Shown: positions 30,411-41,922, counted from the stretch's first letter. The stretch is 64,000 bases of DNA from Piliocolobus tephrosceles (GCF_002776525.5 NC_045441.1:129372218-129436217); one strand, 5' to 3'. The notes: generated from the letters alone by a model not told the origin. Numbers and translations are program-made.

Positions 30411-31175
30411 GTAGTAGGTTGAGTAGTGTTCACCCCCTGCCCACAAAATACATTCACATCCACCCAGACCTTTAGAACTTTAGAATATGATTTTTTGTTT
30501 GTTTGTTTTGTTTTGAGACAGAGTCTTACTCTATCACCAGGCTAGAGTGCAGTGGCATAATCTCAGTTCACTGCAACCTCAGCCTCCCAAGTAGCTGGAC
30601 TACAGGTGTGTACCACCATGCCCAGCTAATTTTTGTATTTTTAGTAGAGACAGGGTTTCACCACGTTGGCCGGGATGGTCTATCTCTTGACCTCGTGATC
30701 TGCCCACGTCAGCCTCCCAAAGTGCTGGGATTACAGGTGTTAGCGACCGTGCCTGGCCTGTCTTATTTTTAAGAGTCTTTGCAGATGTCATTAGTTAAGG
30801 ATCTTGAGATGCAATCATTATGGATGTAAAGTTAGGTGGACCCTAAATCTAACAATTGGTGTCCTTATATGATGAGGAGATATCACAGAGAGATGCAAAG
30901 ACACAGGGAATATGGCTGTGTGAAGAGGGAGGCAGAGGGTAGGGCGATGCTGCCATAAGACAAGGATGCCTGGGCCACCAGAGGCTAAGAAGGGGCAAGG
31001 AAGGCCCTCCCACTTAGAGCCTTCAGGGGGAGCATAGCTCTCCTGACACTTTGATTTCCAACTTCTAGCCTCCAGAACGGTGAGAGAGAATGTTCCATTG
31101 TTTTAAGCCAACCAGCTTGTGGCACTTGGGTAATGGCAGCCCTAGGAAACAAGTGCACTCTAACATGTGAAATCA
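30411..31175 (+). mobile_element. MLT1-type MaLR LTR, split by an Alu
   Basis: Plus-oriented LTR: 'GTTGAGTAGTGTTCACCCCC', then after the Alu 'GAGTCTTTGCAGATGTCATT', 'GTGTCCTTATATGATGAGGA', 'TTCTAGCCTCCAGAACGGTG' and 'GGCAGCCCTAGGAAACAAGT'. No internal retroviral region. Confidence 0.75.
30491..30759 (-). mobile_element. AluS inside the MLT1-type LTR
   Basis: Reverse Alu with small internal deletions, ending 'GCGACCGTGCCTGGCC'. It interrupts the LTR between 'TTTAGAACTTTAGAATATGA' and 'TCTTATTTTTAAGAG'. Confidence 0.87.
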
Positions 31176-31394
31176 CTCAACAGATATTTATTGGTTCCTA
31201 ATATGTGTTTGAAAAGGACTTAGTATAAAATCCAGAGAAGAGGGATATGGAGGCTGTAGAGAGGTATTTCAGCTGGGACATTATAAAGCCTAAAGAACTA
31301 TCTGTCCCACTGCCTTGTATCCCAATGGGTGCCTCTGGAAGGGCCTGGAGAAACTATGGAATTTATGTTCTCTGGGCTCCCTTTTTGTAGCCTT

Positions 31395-31686
31395 GTTTTG
31401 TTTCAAGACAGGGACTTGCTCTGTCGCCCAGGCTGGAGTGCAGTGGCGCAGTCACGGCTCACTGCAGCCTCAATCTGCCAGGCTTAAGCAATCCTCCCAT
31501 CTCAGCCTCCCAAGTAGCTGGGACTATAGGCACATGCCACCATGCCCAGATAATTGTTGTATTTTTGTAGAGATAAGGTTTCACCATGTTGCCCAGGCTG
31601 GTCTTGAACTCCTGGGCTCAATCCATCTGCCCACCTCAGCTTCTCGCAGGGCTGCGATTCCAGGCGTGAACCCCCCGGCCCAGCCT
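31395..31686 (-). mobile_element. AluJ/S
   Basis: Reverse Alu with a very short, degraded tail side ('TGTTTTGTTTCAAGACAGGG'). The CTCCC...CTTTTTG flanks suggest a diverged target duplication. Confidence 0.82.
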
Positions 31687-31777
31687 CCCTAGGCTTTTTG
31701 CAGATCATTCTCCTAATGTATGGATGTCTTTCCTCAGTAAGAACATGAGCTCTGCTTGATATAAATTGAAAATATTC

Positions 31778-32081
31778 GGCCGGGCGTGGTGGCTCACGCC
31801 TGTAATCCCAGCACTACAGGCGAATCATGGCAGGTGAATCATGAGGTCAGGAGTTCAAGACCAGCCTGACCAATATGTTGAAACCCCATCTCTACTAAAA
31901 ATAGAAAAATTAGCTGGGCATAGTGGTGCATGCCTGTAATCCCAGCTACATGGGAGGCCGAGGAAGGAGAATCGCTTGGACCCAGGAGGCAGAGGTTGCA
32001 GTGAGGCCAGATCACGTACTGCACTCCAGCCTGGGCAACAGAGTGAGACTCCATCTCAAAAAAAAAAGAAAGAAAGAAAAA
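31778..32081 (+). mobile_element. Alu with rearranged left arm
   Basis: GAAAATATTC flanks both sides (31768-31777 and 32082-32091). In the left arm 'TTTGGGAGGCCGAGG' is replaced by 'ACAGGCGAATCATGGCAGG'. Confidence 0.88.
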
Positions 32082-32138
32082 GAAAATATTCCTCCCAGTT
32101 TGTTCTTTGTTTATAGTGATTTCTGCCTTGCAGAATTT

Positions 32139-32422
32139 CTTTTTTTTTTTTTTTTTTGAGACGGAGTCTTGCTCTTGTTGCCCAGGCTGGAGTGCTGCAA
32201 TGGTGTGATCTCAGCTCACTGCAACCCCTGTCTCCCGAGTTCAACCAATTTTCCTGTCTCAGCCTGTCGATTACAGGCAATGTGCCAGCACGGCTAATTT
32301 TATATTTTTAGTAGAGATGGGGTTTCTCCATGTTGGTCAGGCTGGTTTCGAACTCCCGACCTCAGGTGGTCCGCCCACCTTGGCCTCCCAAAGTGCTGGG
32401 ATTACAGGCATGAACCACTCGG
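32139..32422 (-). mobile_element. AluS
   Basis: Reverse Alu with a deletion around 'CAGCCTGTCGATTACAGGC'. Its 5' end ('GAACCACTCGGCCC') directly meets the next Alu's target duplication. Confidence 0.86.
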
Positions 32423-32438
32423 CCCAATTTCTATTTTT

Positions 32439-32730
32439 CTTTTTTTTTTGAGACGGAGTCTCGCTCTGTCACCCAGGCTGGAGTGCAGTGGTGCGATCTC
32501 TGCTCACTGCAAGCTCCGCCTCCCGGGTTCACATCATTTTCCCACCTCAGCCTCCTGAGTAGCTGAGACTACCAGGGCCTGCCACCATGCCCGGCTAATT
32601 TTTTTGTATTTTTAGTAGAGATGGGGTTTCACCTCGTTAGCCAGGATGGTCTCGATCTCCTGACCTCGTGATCTGTCTGCCTCGGCCTCCCAAAGTGCTG
32701 GGATTACAGGCATGAGCCACCGCGCCCGGC
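32439..32730 (-). mobile_element. AluY
   Basis: Reverse AluY. CCCAATTTCTATTTTT flanks it exactly (32423-32438 and 32731-32746). It inserted just beside the older AluS, so the two stand in tandem. Confidence 0.92.
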
Positions 32731-32746
32731 CCCAATTTCTATTTTT

Positions 32747-33083
32747 TACATAGTCAAATTTATCAATATTTTTTACGGCTTATGGGTTTTGTTTTGGTTT
32801 TCTGAACTCTCTGCTCCTGTGCTTTTATCTAGTACTCCATATTCTGGAGTAAGGCAGAGTCCCTTCATATTTACCTGTATTTCCCTTACACTGCATTTCG
32901 GTCACCTTTATTGGTTTCCCAAAAACCAGCACAAGTAATAATAGCTACCATCCGTTGTGTCTAGGCGTTGTACCAAGAGCGTTATATTCAGTATCTTTCA
33001 TCTTCTCAGTAGCTCTGCAAGGTAGATGATATTCTGTCCATTTTACAGATGAGGAAAGTATGGCCCAAAGAAGTTATATAAGT
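32747..33083 (-). repeat. Single-copy DNA containing a MIR (about 32950-33080)
   Basis: The right half is reverse MIR: 'GTAGCTCTGCAAGGTAGATG', 'CATTTTACAGATGAGGAAAG', 'CCAAAGAAGTTATATAAGTG'. The left part is AT-rich and unrecognised. Confidence 0.65.
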
Positions 33084-33222
33084 GACCGGGCACAGTGGCT
33101 CATGCCTGTAAACCCAGCACTTTGGGAGACCAAGGTGGAAGGACCACTTGAGCCCAAGAGTTCGAGACCAGCCTGGGTGACATTGTGAGACCCTGTCTCT
33201 ATTTTATAAAAGTTTATTTTAA
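33084..33222 (+). mobile_element. Free left Alu monomer (FLAM type)
   Basis: Only a left-arm monomer, ending 'GTGAGACCCTGTCTCTATTT', with no right arm. These monomers predate dimeric Alu. Confidence 0.75.
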
Positions 33223-33262
33223 AATATATATATATAGAGAGAGAGAATTTGTATATATATAT
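33223..33262 (+). repeat. TA/GA microsatellite
   Basis: ATATATATATATAGAGAGAG followed by another TATATATATAT block. Confidence 0.9.
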
Positions 33263-33276
33263 TTACATTGACTTTT

Positions 33277-33574
33277 TTTTTTTTTTTTTTTTTGAGACGG
33301 AGTCTTGCTCTGTCACCCAGGCTGGAGTGCAGTGGCTGGATCTCAGCTCACTGCAACCTCCGCCTCCCGGGTTCACGCCATTCTCCTGCCTCAGCCTCCC
33401 GAGTAGCTGGGACCACAGGCGCCGGCCACCTCGCCCGGCTAATTTTTTGTATTTTTAGTAGAGACGGAGTTTCACCGTGTTAGCCAGGATGGTCTCAATC
33501 TCCTGACCTCGGGATCCGCCCGTCTCGGCCTCCCAAAGTGCTGGGATTACAGGCTTGAGCCACCGCGCCCGGCC
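33277..33574 (-). mobile_element. AluY, Old World monkey type
   Basis: Near-intact reverse AluY ending 'CAGGCTTGAGCCACCGCGCC'. TACATTGACTTTT flanks it exactly (33264-33276 and 33575-33587). Confidence 0.93.
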
Positions 33575-33804
33575 TACATTGACTTTTAAAAGAAACTATG
33601 TTAGTGGTTTGGAAAAATATTCCACATTCTGGATTTTTCTGATTGTTTTCTTGCAGTACCATTTAACTTGTCCCTCTATCTTTTTATTTCCTCTAAACAG
33701 ATTTCTGAGCAGGGGTCCCTCATGTGAACTACAGAATATAGAAAGACTGAATGACAAGTTATACTAGAACCATTCAAGATGCATAGGAGAGAACTCAGTT
33801 TATT

Positions 33805-34440
33805 ACACACAGGAGATTCCTTCAAGAACTAAAAGTAGGACTACCATTTGATCCAGCAATCCCACTACTGGGTATCTACCCAGAGGAAAAGAAGTCATTA
33901 TACGAAAAAGATACTTTCACATGCATGTTTATAGCAGCACAATTTGCAATTGCAAAAATGTGGAACTAACCCAAATGCCCATTAATCAATGAGTAGATAA
34001 AGAAACTGTGGTATAGCTATACAATGGAATACTACTCAGCCATTAAAAGGAATGAATTAATGGCATTTACAGCAAGCTGGATGAGATTGGAGACTATTAT
34101 TCTAAGTGATATAACTCAGGAATGGAAAATCAAACATTGTATTTTCTCACTCATAAGTGGGAGCTAAGCTATGAGGATGCAAAGGCATAAGAATGACACA
34201 ATGGATTTGGGGGACTCAGGGAAAGAGTAGGAAGGGGATGAAGGATAAAAGACTCCAAATTGGGTGCATTGTGTACTGCTTGGGTTATATGTGCACCAAA
34301 ATCTCACAAATCACCACTACAGGACTTATATAACCAAACAACATCTGTTCTCCAATAACCTATAGAAACAACAAAAAAAATTAAGACAAAGAAAAACTTT
34401 ATAATAACCACATTTAAAAAGTAAAAAGAAAAAAATTGTT
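33805..34440 (+). mobile_element. L1 3' end (truncated)
   Basis: Plus-strand L1 tail: 'CCATTTGATCCAGCAATCCC', 'ACTACTGGGTATCTACCC', 'TGGAATACTACTCAGCC', 'CACTCATAAGTGGGAGCTA' and a terminal A-rich tract. It covers the last part of ORF2 and the 3' UTR only and has many disabling differences. It is 5'-truncated, as most L1 copies are. Confidence 0.88.
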
Positions 34441-34453
34441 ACAAAGGATGCAG

Positions 34454-34856
34454 TGATGGTTAATTTTATGTGTCAACATTAATTTATTTAAACTTAATGT
34501 CAAACATTATTCAGGATATGCCTGTGAGGATGTTTCTGGGTGACAATGACATTTATACCTGTAGACTGATTAAAGCAGACACCCTCCCTAATGATGGGGG
34601 AGCCTCAACCGGTCAGTTGATGGCCTGAATAGGACAAAAGAGCTGACCCTCCTGAGAGTCAGAGTGAATTCCTCCTGCCTGAGTCACACTGGAACTACAC
34701 CATTGGCTCTTCTGGGTCTCCAGCTTGCCAACTGCAGATCTTGGGACTTCTCAGCCTCCATAATCACATGAACCAATTCCTTAAAATAAATCTCTTTCCC
34801 TCTGTATACATACATCCCATTAGTTCTGTTTCTCTGAAAAAATGATTGACTAATAC
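34454..34856 (+). mobile_element. MLT2 (ERVL) LTR
   Basis: Starts TGATGGTTAATTTTATGTGT, includes 'CTGTAGACTGATTAAAGCAG', 'GGACTTCTCAGCCTCCATAA' and 'AATAAATCTCTTTCCCTCTG', and ends 'GATTGACTAATACA'. Solo LTR lying directly after the L1 tail. Confidence 0.85.
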
Positions 34857-34916
34857 AGATGTCTTGGGGCATCGGGGCTTATTTCCCTCCAAGATCATGG
34901 TTGAAATTAAAGGGAT

Positions 34917-35222
34917 CAGGCGGGGCGCAGTGGCTCACACCTGTAATACCAGCACTTTGGGAGGCCGTGGTAGACAGATCACTTGAGGCCAGGAGTTCGA
35001 GACCTGCCTGGTCAACATGGTGAAACTCCGTCTCTACTAAAAATACAAAATTAGTCGGGTGTGGTGGCAGACGCCTGTAGTCCCAGCTACTCGGGAGGCT
35101 GAGGCAGGAGAATCCCTTGAGCCCGGGAGGTGGAGGCTGCAGTGAGCCGAGATTGTACCCCTGCACTCCAGCCTGGGGACAGAGTGAGACTCTGTCTCAA
35201 AAAAAAAAAAAAAAAAAAAGGA
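34917..35222 (+). mobile_element. AluS
   Basis: Full-length Alu with a long A-tail. GATTAAGG-like flanks. Confidence 0.9.
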
Positions 35223-35528
35223 AGAAAGAGATTAAGGTCAACATTTGGGGCAGGAACATTTCACATTGCATGACGTCGGGAATCCCATAATGTCTTGTAG
35301 GCCCTCTATTAATGATGCTAAATTTGGTCACTTGATTGTAGATTTTTATTTCGTAAAGTAACTATTTTCCTCTGTGAATTAGCAAGTAATTTTGCAGGGC
35401 GATATTTTGGCACCATGCAAATACTCTCTGTCTCAGCTACTTTTCACCTATGGTCTTGCTACTCACTGAGGATCCCTGCCTGAATCAATTCTTTCATTGC
35501 TTGCCCTCCCATCAACTGAAACTATAGC
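35223..35528. other. Nothing recognised
   Basis: Short single-copy stretch between Alus. Confidence 0.4.
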
Positions 35529-35843
35529 GTTTTTTTTGTTGTTGTTGTTTTTGTTTTTGGATACGAAGTCTCACTCTGTCGCTCAGGCTAGAGTACAGTG
35601 GCGTGATCTTGGCTCATTGCAACCTCTGCCTCCTGGGTTCAAGCAATTCTCCTGCCTCAGCTTCCTGAGTAGCTGGGATTACAGGCATGCACCACTATGC
35701 CTGGCTAACTTTTGTATTTTTAGTAGAGACAGGGTTTCTCCATGTTGGCCAGGCTGGTCTTGAACTCCTGACCTCAGGTGATCCGCCTGCCTCGGCCTCC
35801 CAAAGTGCTGGGACTACAGGCATGAGCTACCACACCTGGCCGG
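35529..35843 (-). mobile_element. AluS
   Basis: Full-length reverse Alu. CTATAG is seen on both sides. Confidence 0.89.
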
Positions 35844-37606
35844 CTATAGCCTTGTGTGTATGTGTATATATAGATTAGTATATGTTAAGTGATAGCACAT
35901 GAATAGTTTAATATATAATAACTAATATATGCAGTAGAACAAAGCTAAATCTCTCCCCCTTAGAATTCTTTCTCTTTCCTACAAATTCTCTAACCTAACC
36001 TCTCAGTCTATGGAGAGCAGTCCTGGCTAGAAGGTTCCCGGGTGCCAGGAGAACATTTGTTATCCTTGGTTGTGGTGCCTGAAAGCAAGGATCAGAACCA
36101 TTTGCAGGTGGGAAAAGAAGTCCCAAGGTGAAATCAAACAAACCAAATAAATATATCTGAAATTGTAGCCGACTAAGCTGAAGAAAATACCTGACGCTGA
36201 GGCTAAAATCCCAGCAAATATCAGAGAGTCAGGGAGGGCGAGATGGAGAACACCTGGCAGGTTCTAGGAAAAGACGTGGAGGTGGGGCTTCTCTCTTCTC
36301 CTAGCAAATGCTTGTTGGAGTGGAGTGAGGTTGGGCAGAAGGGACAAGGGGCTGTCCCATGGGCCATGTTCATTGGCAGGAGTGGGAGAAAGCACACAAT
36401 GCCTGAGGGTGCAGTATCTAGGAGTGGAACAGGTTAAGGTCTCACCAAGCTCCAGTCAAGCAGAGAGGAGGGTTGAGGTTGGAGGCCGAGGAAGGTCATC
36501 AGTTCTCACAGCAGGTAGGAGGAACTGGGCAAGAACAGTGGAGAACAAACGGAGGTACCCACACAGCCAAGCAGTGCACAAGGAGGGAAACCCAGGAGTA
36601 TCCAGGAAAGCCCAGCTTCTGTGCGCAGGTTAGGAAGGAGGCAGGGCTGCTACAGGGGCTCCCGAGAGGGTCGGGCCCCCAACACTCCATCCCACCTCTC
36701 CCCCGCTGCCCACACCAACACTGGGAGCTGCAGCGTGTGAGAATAAGGGCAGCAGAGCCTGGCTCTGCCCTTGGGTACCCCTCTTCACTCGTGCCCCTGC
36801 AAGGGCCAGTCTCCTGGCCTCCTAGTAAGGGCAGTCGGAGCTTCCTACAGCGTTTTCCCATTACCTTAGTGTTTCAGCACCTGGAAGAGATTAGCATCAC
36901 TGGCAAAGCTGCAGAGCTCATTGTGCACTTCCTCTTCAATCTGAGTTGTAAATATATATATATGTATATAGAATGAGATCAGTTCCAGTACTTTCCCTAG
37001 AGATCCATGTAAAATCGACAGAGAAGTGTCCATCATTACCGTGGGGTTTCCTGGTTTGAACCTGGCCTGTTCTTGGCAGACACTCCACACTTGTCTCATC
37101 ACACTGAAAGGCTTGGACAGACTTAACCCTCTCGCTTCCCCATCTCTCCCGTCCTGTTCCCTGCCCTGGACAAATGGGCCAGACTCAGTCCTCTGGGGAC
37201 AGGTGAGGCAGGAGAGGTGGCCAAGTCACTTTTTAGTCACACTCCCTGCTTTGGTCTCTGCAATATCCTCCCCGCTTTCTTTCCTAGGTGACATTTCATG
37301 CAAGGCAGGAGACCATCCCCTTTATTTTGGGGGTGGAGCGAAAATGCAGGCCAGCTGGACAAAAGCTTTCCCTGGTGTTTTCAGAAACAGGGAAATCCTG
37401 AATGTGAGCTGTGGGTTACAAAGAGCTATCAGATCAAGTTCAGAAGCAAACACTTGGCCCGGCCTGGACTATTCAGGAAAACAATGGGAGAAAATGGTCA
37501 TTGAATGGGAGGTGGATAATAAAGCTCTATGACTGCCTCTAGAACACTGGCTAGGGGGTTATACATTCGTTTTTCTCTGCATCATCAAGTCATGACTCTT
37601 TCCTGA
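35844..37606. other. Single-copy block with two anonymous open frames
   Basis: About 1.76 kb free of recognised repeats apart from a short TATATATA run near 36951. Plus-strand frames of 167 codons (36473-36976) and 168 codons (37026-37532) follow one another in it. They are proline/serine/glycine-mixed, without recognisable domains or strong start contexts, and minus-strand frames overlap them. I treat them as unproven. Confidence 0.45.
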
Positions 37607-37611
37607 CCACA

Positions 37612-38396
37612 TGTTATATAGACTGACTTGTGTTCCCCCAAAATTCATATGCTGAAGCCTGTATTGTCTGTTCTTGCACTGCTATAGAGAAATCCCTGAG
37701 ACTAGATAATTTATGAAGAAAAGAGGTTTAATTGGCTCACAGTTCCCCAGGCTATACAAGCATGATAACTTCCGCTTCTGGGGAGGCCTCAGGAAGCTTC
37801 CAATCATGGCAGAAGTCAAAGAGGAAGCCAGCACTTCACATGGCCGGGGCAGGAGGAAGAAAGAGAGGGGGATACTCATGAGAACTCACTATCCCGATGA
37901 CAGCACCAAGGGAGATGGTGCTATACCATTCATGAGAAACCACCCTCATGATCCAATCACCTCCCTCAGGCCCTGCCTCCAACATTGAGGATTATAGTTC
38001 GACAGCATATTTGAAGGTGGACACAGATCCAAACCGTATCAAAGCCTTAACCCCCGATGTGACTGTATTTGGAGATAGGACCTAAAGGAGCTAACAAAGG
38101 TTAGATGAGGTCAGAATAATGGCACCCAGATCTGATAGGATTAGTGTCCTCATAAGAAGAGACACCAGAGAGTGCTGACTCTCCCCACTCCTCTCTCTGT
38201 CTCTCTCTCTCTCTGTGCCATGTGGGGACACAGCAAGAAGGCAGCTGTCTACAAGCCAGGAAGAGAACAAACCACAAACTGAATTGACTGGCATCTTGAT
38301 CTTGGACTTTCCAGCCTCCAAAACTGTGAGAAATTTCTGCTGTTTAAGGCACCAGGTCTGTACATTTTGTTAGGGCAGCCCACACAGACTCATACG
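37612..38396 (+). mobile_element. MLT1A-type LTR containing an MST LTR
   Basis: Starts TGTTATATAGACTGACTTGT and resumes after the inner LTR with 'TTAACCCCCGATGTGACTGT', 'CCATGTGGGGACACAGCAAG' and 'TTGTTAGGGCAGCCCACACA'. CCACA flanks both ends (37607-37611 and 38397-38401), the 5-bp duplication expected of ERVL-MaLR. Confidence 0.88.
37660..38041 (-). mobile_element. MST (MaLR) solo LTR nested in the MLT1A
   Basis: Reverse-complement MST LTR: 'CTTGCACTGCTATAGAGAAA', 'GAAAAGAGGTTTAATTGGCT', 'CTTCCAATCATGGCAGAAG' and 'GATCCAAACCGTATCA'. AAGCC flanks both sides exactly (37655-37659 and 38042-38046). Confidence 0.9.
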
Positions 38397-38417
38397 CCAC
38401 ATAAGAATATTTGGTTG

Positions 38418-38698
38418 GGGCTGGGAGCGGTGGTTTATGCCTGTTATCCCAGCACTTTGGGAGGCCAAGGTGGGCAGATCACCTGAGGTCAGGAGTTCGA
38501 GACCAGCCTGGCCAACATGGTGAAACCTCATCTCTACTAAAAATACAAAAATTAGCCGGGCATGGTGGCACAAGCCTGTAATCCCAGCTACTCAGAAGGC
38601 TGAGGCAGGAGAATCACTTCAACCCAGGAGATGGAAGTTGCAGTGAACCGAGGTCGCACCACTGCACTCCAGCCTGGGCAAGAGACTGAGACTCTGTC

Positions 38699-38699
<1 letters not shown>
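38418..38699 (+). mobile_element. AluS
   Basis: Full-length Alu whose tail has become the (AAT)n array that follows. Confidence 0.89.

Positions 38700-38747
<48 letters not shown>
38700..38747 (+). repeat. (AAT)n microsatellite, about 15 units
   Basis: Nearly perfect TAA/AAT run derived from the preceding Alu tail. Confidence 0.95.
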
Positions 38748-38749
<2 letters not shown>

Positions 38750-38754
38750 GTTTG

Positions 38755-39058
38755 GGCCTGGTATGGTGGCTCACACCTATAATCCCAGCATTTTGGGAGG
38801 CTGAGGCAGGAGGATCGCTTGAAGCCAGGAGTTTGAAACCAACCTGGCCAACATAGCAAGACCCCATCTCTACAAATAAAATAAATTAGCCAGGTATGGA
38901 GTCGCACAGCTGTAGTCCCAGCTACTCGGGAGACTGAGGTAGGATGATCATGCAAGCCCAGAAGTTAAAGGATCCAGTGAGCTGCGATCTACGGTTGCAC
39001 CACTACACTCCAGCCTGGGCACAGTGCAAGACCCCATCTCTAAAAACAAGCAAACAAA
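38755..39058 (+). mobile_element. AluJ
   Basis: Old Alu ending in an AAACAAGC-type tail. Confidence 0.85.
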
Positions 39059-39059
39059 C

Positions 39060-39262
39060 AAAACCAGCTGAGGCAATATAGCGTGACCCTGTGTCTATGT
39101 TTTAAAAAAATTAGCCGAGCAGGGTGGTGCATACCTGTAGTCCCAGATACTCGTGGGGCTGAAGTGAGGTTTGCTTGAGCCCAGCAGGTTGACACTGCAG
39201 TGAGTCACGTTCACACCACTGCACTCCAGTCTGGGTGACAGAGTAAGACCCTGTCTCAAAAA
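39060..39262 (+). mobile_element. 5'-truncated AluJ
   Basis: Begins in the left arm at 'GGCAATATAGCGTGACCCTG' and ends 'GACCCTGTCTCAAAAATAAG'. Its tail extends into the purine microsatellite. Confidence 0.8.
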
Positions 39263-39510
39263 TAAGTAAGAAGAAGGAAAGAGAGAGGGGAAGGAAGGAA
39301 GGACAGATGGAAGGAAGGAAGGAAGGAAGGAAGGAAGGAAGGAAGGAAGGAAGGAAGGAAGGAAGGAGAAAAAGAGAAAAAAAGAGAAAGAAAAAGAAAA
39401 AAACAAAAAAGAAAGAGAAAGAAAGAAAAAGAGAGAGAGAGAAAGAAAGAAAAAGAAAGAGAAAAGAAAAGAAGAAGGGAGGGAGGGAGGGAGGAAGGAA
39501 GGAAGGATGG
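39263..39510 (+). repeat. Purine microsatellite (GGAA)n/(GAAA)n
   Basis: About 240 bp of nearly pure purine, with a clean GGAA/AAGG block around 39309-39366 flanked by GAAA-rich parts and a GGGA block. The serine/leucine/phenylalanine and lysine/arginine frames are readings of it. Confidence 0.95.
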
Positions 39511-39999
39511 ATACTTATTTATCCTAAAGCCCACTTTTAACCAAACTGCTTCAGATCATGGGATGTAATTCCACGCACCTCCAGTTGCCAATACAGGTAT
39601 CCCTCGCTTTCAGGAAGCTTCTCTGCTAAATCCTAATGGTGAACGTTGCTAGCCAGCAACCCTCCCCAGCTTCCGAGTCACAGACCCCGGCCCCTGACTA
39701 CAAGGTGTGCACATGATCCTGAGATACCTGATACTATTAAATGGTTGCAATTAAAAAACCAGGCATAGCAAGACCACTGGGTGTCTACTCCAATATTCAT
39801 TTGCATCCTATTCCTTTTTCACAGAACTCTGATTTTTTTTATCGTGGTAAAATTCACACATAACAAAATTCACTATTTTAACCCATTTAAAGCATTCAGC
39901 ATTTAGCATATTCACAAGGTTGTGCAACCACCACCACTATCTAGCTTCAGAACTTCCTTGTCACCCATAGAACTTTGATTGTATTACTTAGGACTTAAT
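39511..39999. other. No gene; old LINE-like piece at about 39835-39975
   Basis: 'TGGTAAAATTCACACATAAC' and 'CACAAGGTTGTGCAACCACC' are widespread old-repeat wording, probably LINE-derived. The rest is unrecognised. Confidence 0.4.
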
Positions 40000-40375
40000 T
40001 TCTCAATCCCTCTTGCAGCCAGGTATAGCTTTGTCATTAGGCTTGTGATTAAGTATGAGTGTTCCTCATACTTCTGCTTACATTTTACTGGCTAGAAAGC
40101 TCCTTGCAAGGAAGTGGTCACCCTTTCATTCTCTCCTGTTTCTTCTGTTAACAAACAGAGATGTGATGTTGGGGTCTCTGGCAGCCCTTATGGACTATGA
40201 AGTAAGTATGTGTAAGGCTGAGGACAGCAGGATGGAAAGAAAGGAGCCGAGGTCCCTATAACATATGGAGCCAGCTCTGGATTTCTTTTACATGAGAAAT
40301 AAAGAAACTACTTGTTTAAGCCATTGGTATTTGGGGAGTTTTCTATCCTATGCAGCTAGATCCCATTCCAACTTC
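40000..40375 (+). mobile_element. MLT1-type LTR (older subfamily)
   Basis: Right half typical: 'TTCTTTTACATGAGAAATAA', 'TTGTTTAAGCCATTGGTATT', 'CAGCTAGATCCCATTCC'. Left half decayed ('CCTCTTGCAGCCAGGTATAG'). Confidence 0.6.
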
Positions 40376-40829
40376 ATCAAGGAGGATAGCCATCTTTAAA
40401 AATGACCCCTTCAGGATTCCTTGAAATATCAGGTTTCAGTGGTTGGTCCATGAGTTGGATTGGGGAGCTGGCTAGGTTGGGTCTCACACTCAGTGTAATC
40501 AGTTCAGGCATCGGATCAGTTCACGTTGGGTGGGATCAGATGGCATGTGGATGATCCTCCTAGACTTGAGCCCAGGGACCCTCTGAACACACTGGCTCCA
40601 GGACAGCCAGCGGCCTAATGGGGCAATGAGACACCTTATCTAAGACATGAGCCCAGCCATGTTTGGGGTAGGAACTGGCAAATATTGGGTGCTGGGGGTA
40701 ACTCTCTTTCTAACGAGGAGATGACTCTATTGATCCCTGCAACAGAACATTTCTGGGTCCCACAGGGCCTGACCCACCAGCCTTAGGGCCCCCCTTACCC
40801 CCAGCTCTCACGAGGTAAAATCATAACAG
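40376..40829. other. Single-copy stretch, nothing recognised
   Basis: No repeat or exon identified. Confidence 0.4.
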
Positions 40830-41062
40830 CTATCATGTTTTGGAAACCTATTATGTTAAGGTATTGTTCTGCTTTACATGTAATGTCTTGTAAAGACATT
40901 GTAACAACAACAATCCTTGCAACAATTCTGTAGGAAGGTCCATTTTACAGATGAGGAATGAAGCTCATAGAAATTTAATAGCTCGTCCACAGTCATACAA
41001 CCGGGGTGTGGCAGAGATGGCTTTGAACACAGGTCGGTCTCTTCTACATTCTCGTCTCTTCC
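40830..41062 (-). repeat. MIR SINE
   Basis: Reverse MIR: 'CTGTAGGAAGGTCCATTTTA', 'CAGATGAGGAATGAAGCTCA', 'GTCATACAACCGGGGTGTGG'. Confidence 0.75.
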
Positions 41063-41261
41063 CCCTCCATCCAGCTGCCTCCTTCCTCCCACACAGAAAC
41101 CAAGGTTAACTGCTAGGGAATTACAGTGATGCCAGGAGATCTGGAGCTCATGCAAATACCCAGGGGGTCCTGCTCGGGGAGGCTCCCCTTCTTCTCCTGC
41201 TATACCCAGGCTACAAGAACTCCAGGGATCTCTTAAGCAAACAAAGCAGCAAAAATAGCAC

Positions 41262-41530
41262 TTGGTCCTTGTCCCAGTTACCTACTGCTATGTCGCAAAC
41301 CACCCCAGAACGAAGTGGCTTACAACAGTCGTTTTGTTCCCAGCTCTGGGCTCCATGGGGTCATTTTCTGCTGGCCCTGCTGGTGTTCACCCATGGGCGG
41401 GCATTCATCTGGGGCCTGGCTCAGCTGGAGGGAAGCTGAAATGCTGGATGAGCTTTTCCAGCACTTTTCTCTAGCAGGCTAGCCAGACTCCTTTCCAGAC
41501 AACGCAGGGGTCCCAAGACTGTGAAGGCAG
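41262..41530 (-). mobile_element. MLT1-like LTR fragment
   Basis: 'GTTACCTACTGCTATGTCGC', 'AACCACCCCAGAACGAAGTG' and 'GGCTTACAACAG' match the reverse end of an old MaLR-type LTR. The distal part is degraded. Confidence 0.5.
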
Positions 41531-41596
41531 AACGGGACCCCATCCTAACTTAAACGGGTGCAGGAGGGGGACTGCCATTTAAAAAAAAAAAATTCC

Positions 41597-41922
41597 GGCT
41601 GGGCGCAGTGGCTCACGCCTGTAATCCCAGTACTTTGAGAGGCCAAGGCAGGCAGATCATGAGGTCAGGAGATCGAGACCATCCTGGCTAACGTGGTGAA
41701 ACCCCGGCTCTACTAAAAATACAAAAATTAGCCAGGTGTGGTGGCGGGCGCCTGTGGTCCCAGCTATTTGGGAGGCTGAGGCAGGAGAATCGCTTGAACC
41801 CAGGAGGCAGAGGTTGCAGTGAGCCAAGATCGCTCTACTGCACTCCAACCTGGGCGACTGATAGAGCGAGACTCCATCTCAAAAATAAATAAATAAAATA
41901 AAATAAAAAATAAAAATAATAA
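41597..41922 (+). mobile_element. Alu (AluS/Y)
   Basis: Full-length Alu with an AAATA-type tail. Confidence 0.9.

Noticed and set aside
39256..39540. Serine/leucine/phenylalanine-rich and lysine-rich frames
   Set aside because: Both are readings of the GGAA/GAAA microsatellite.
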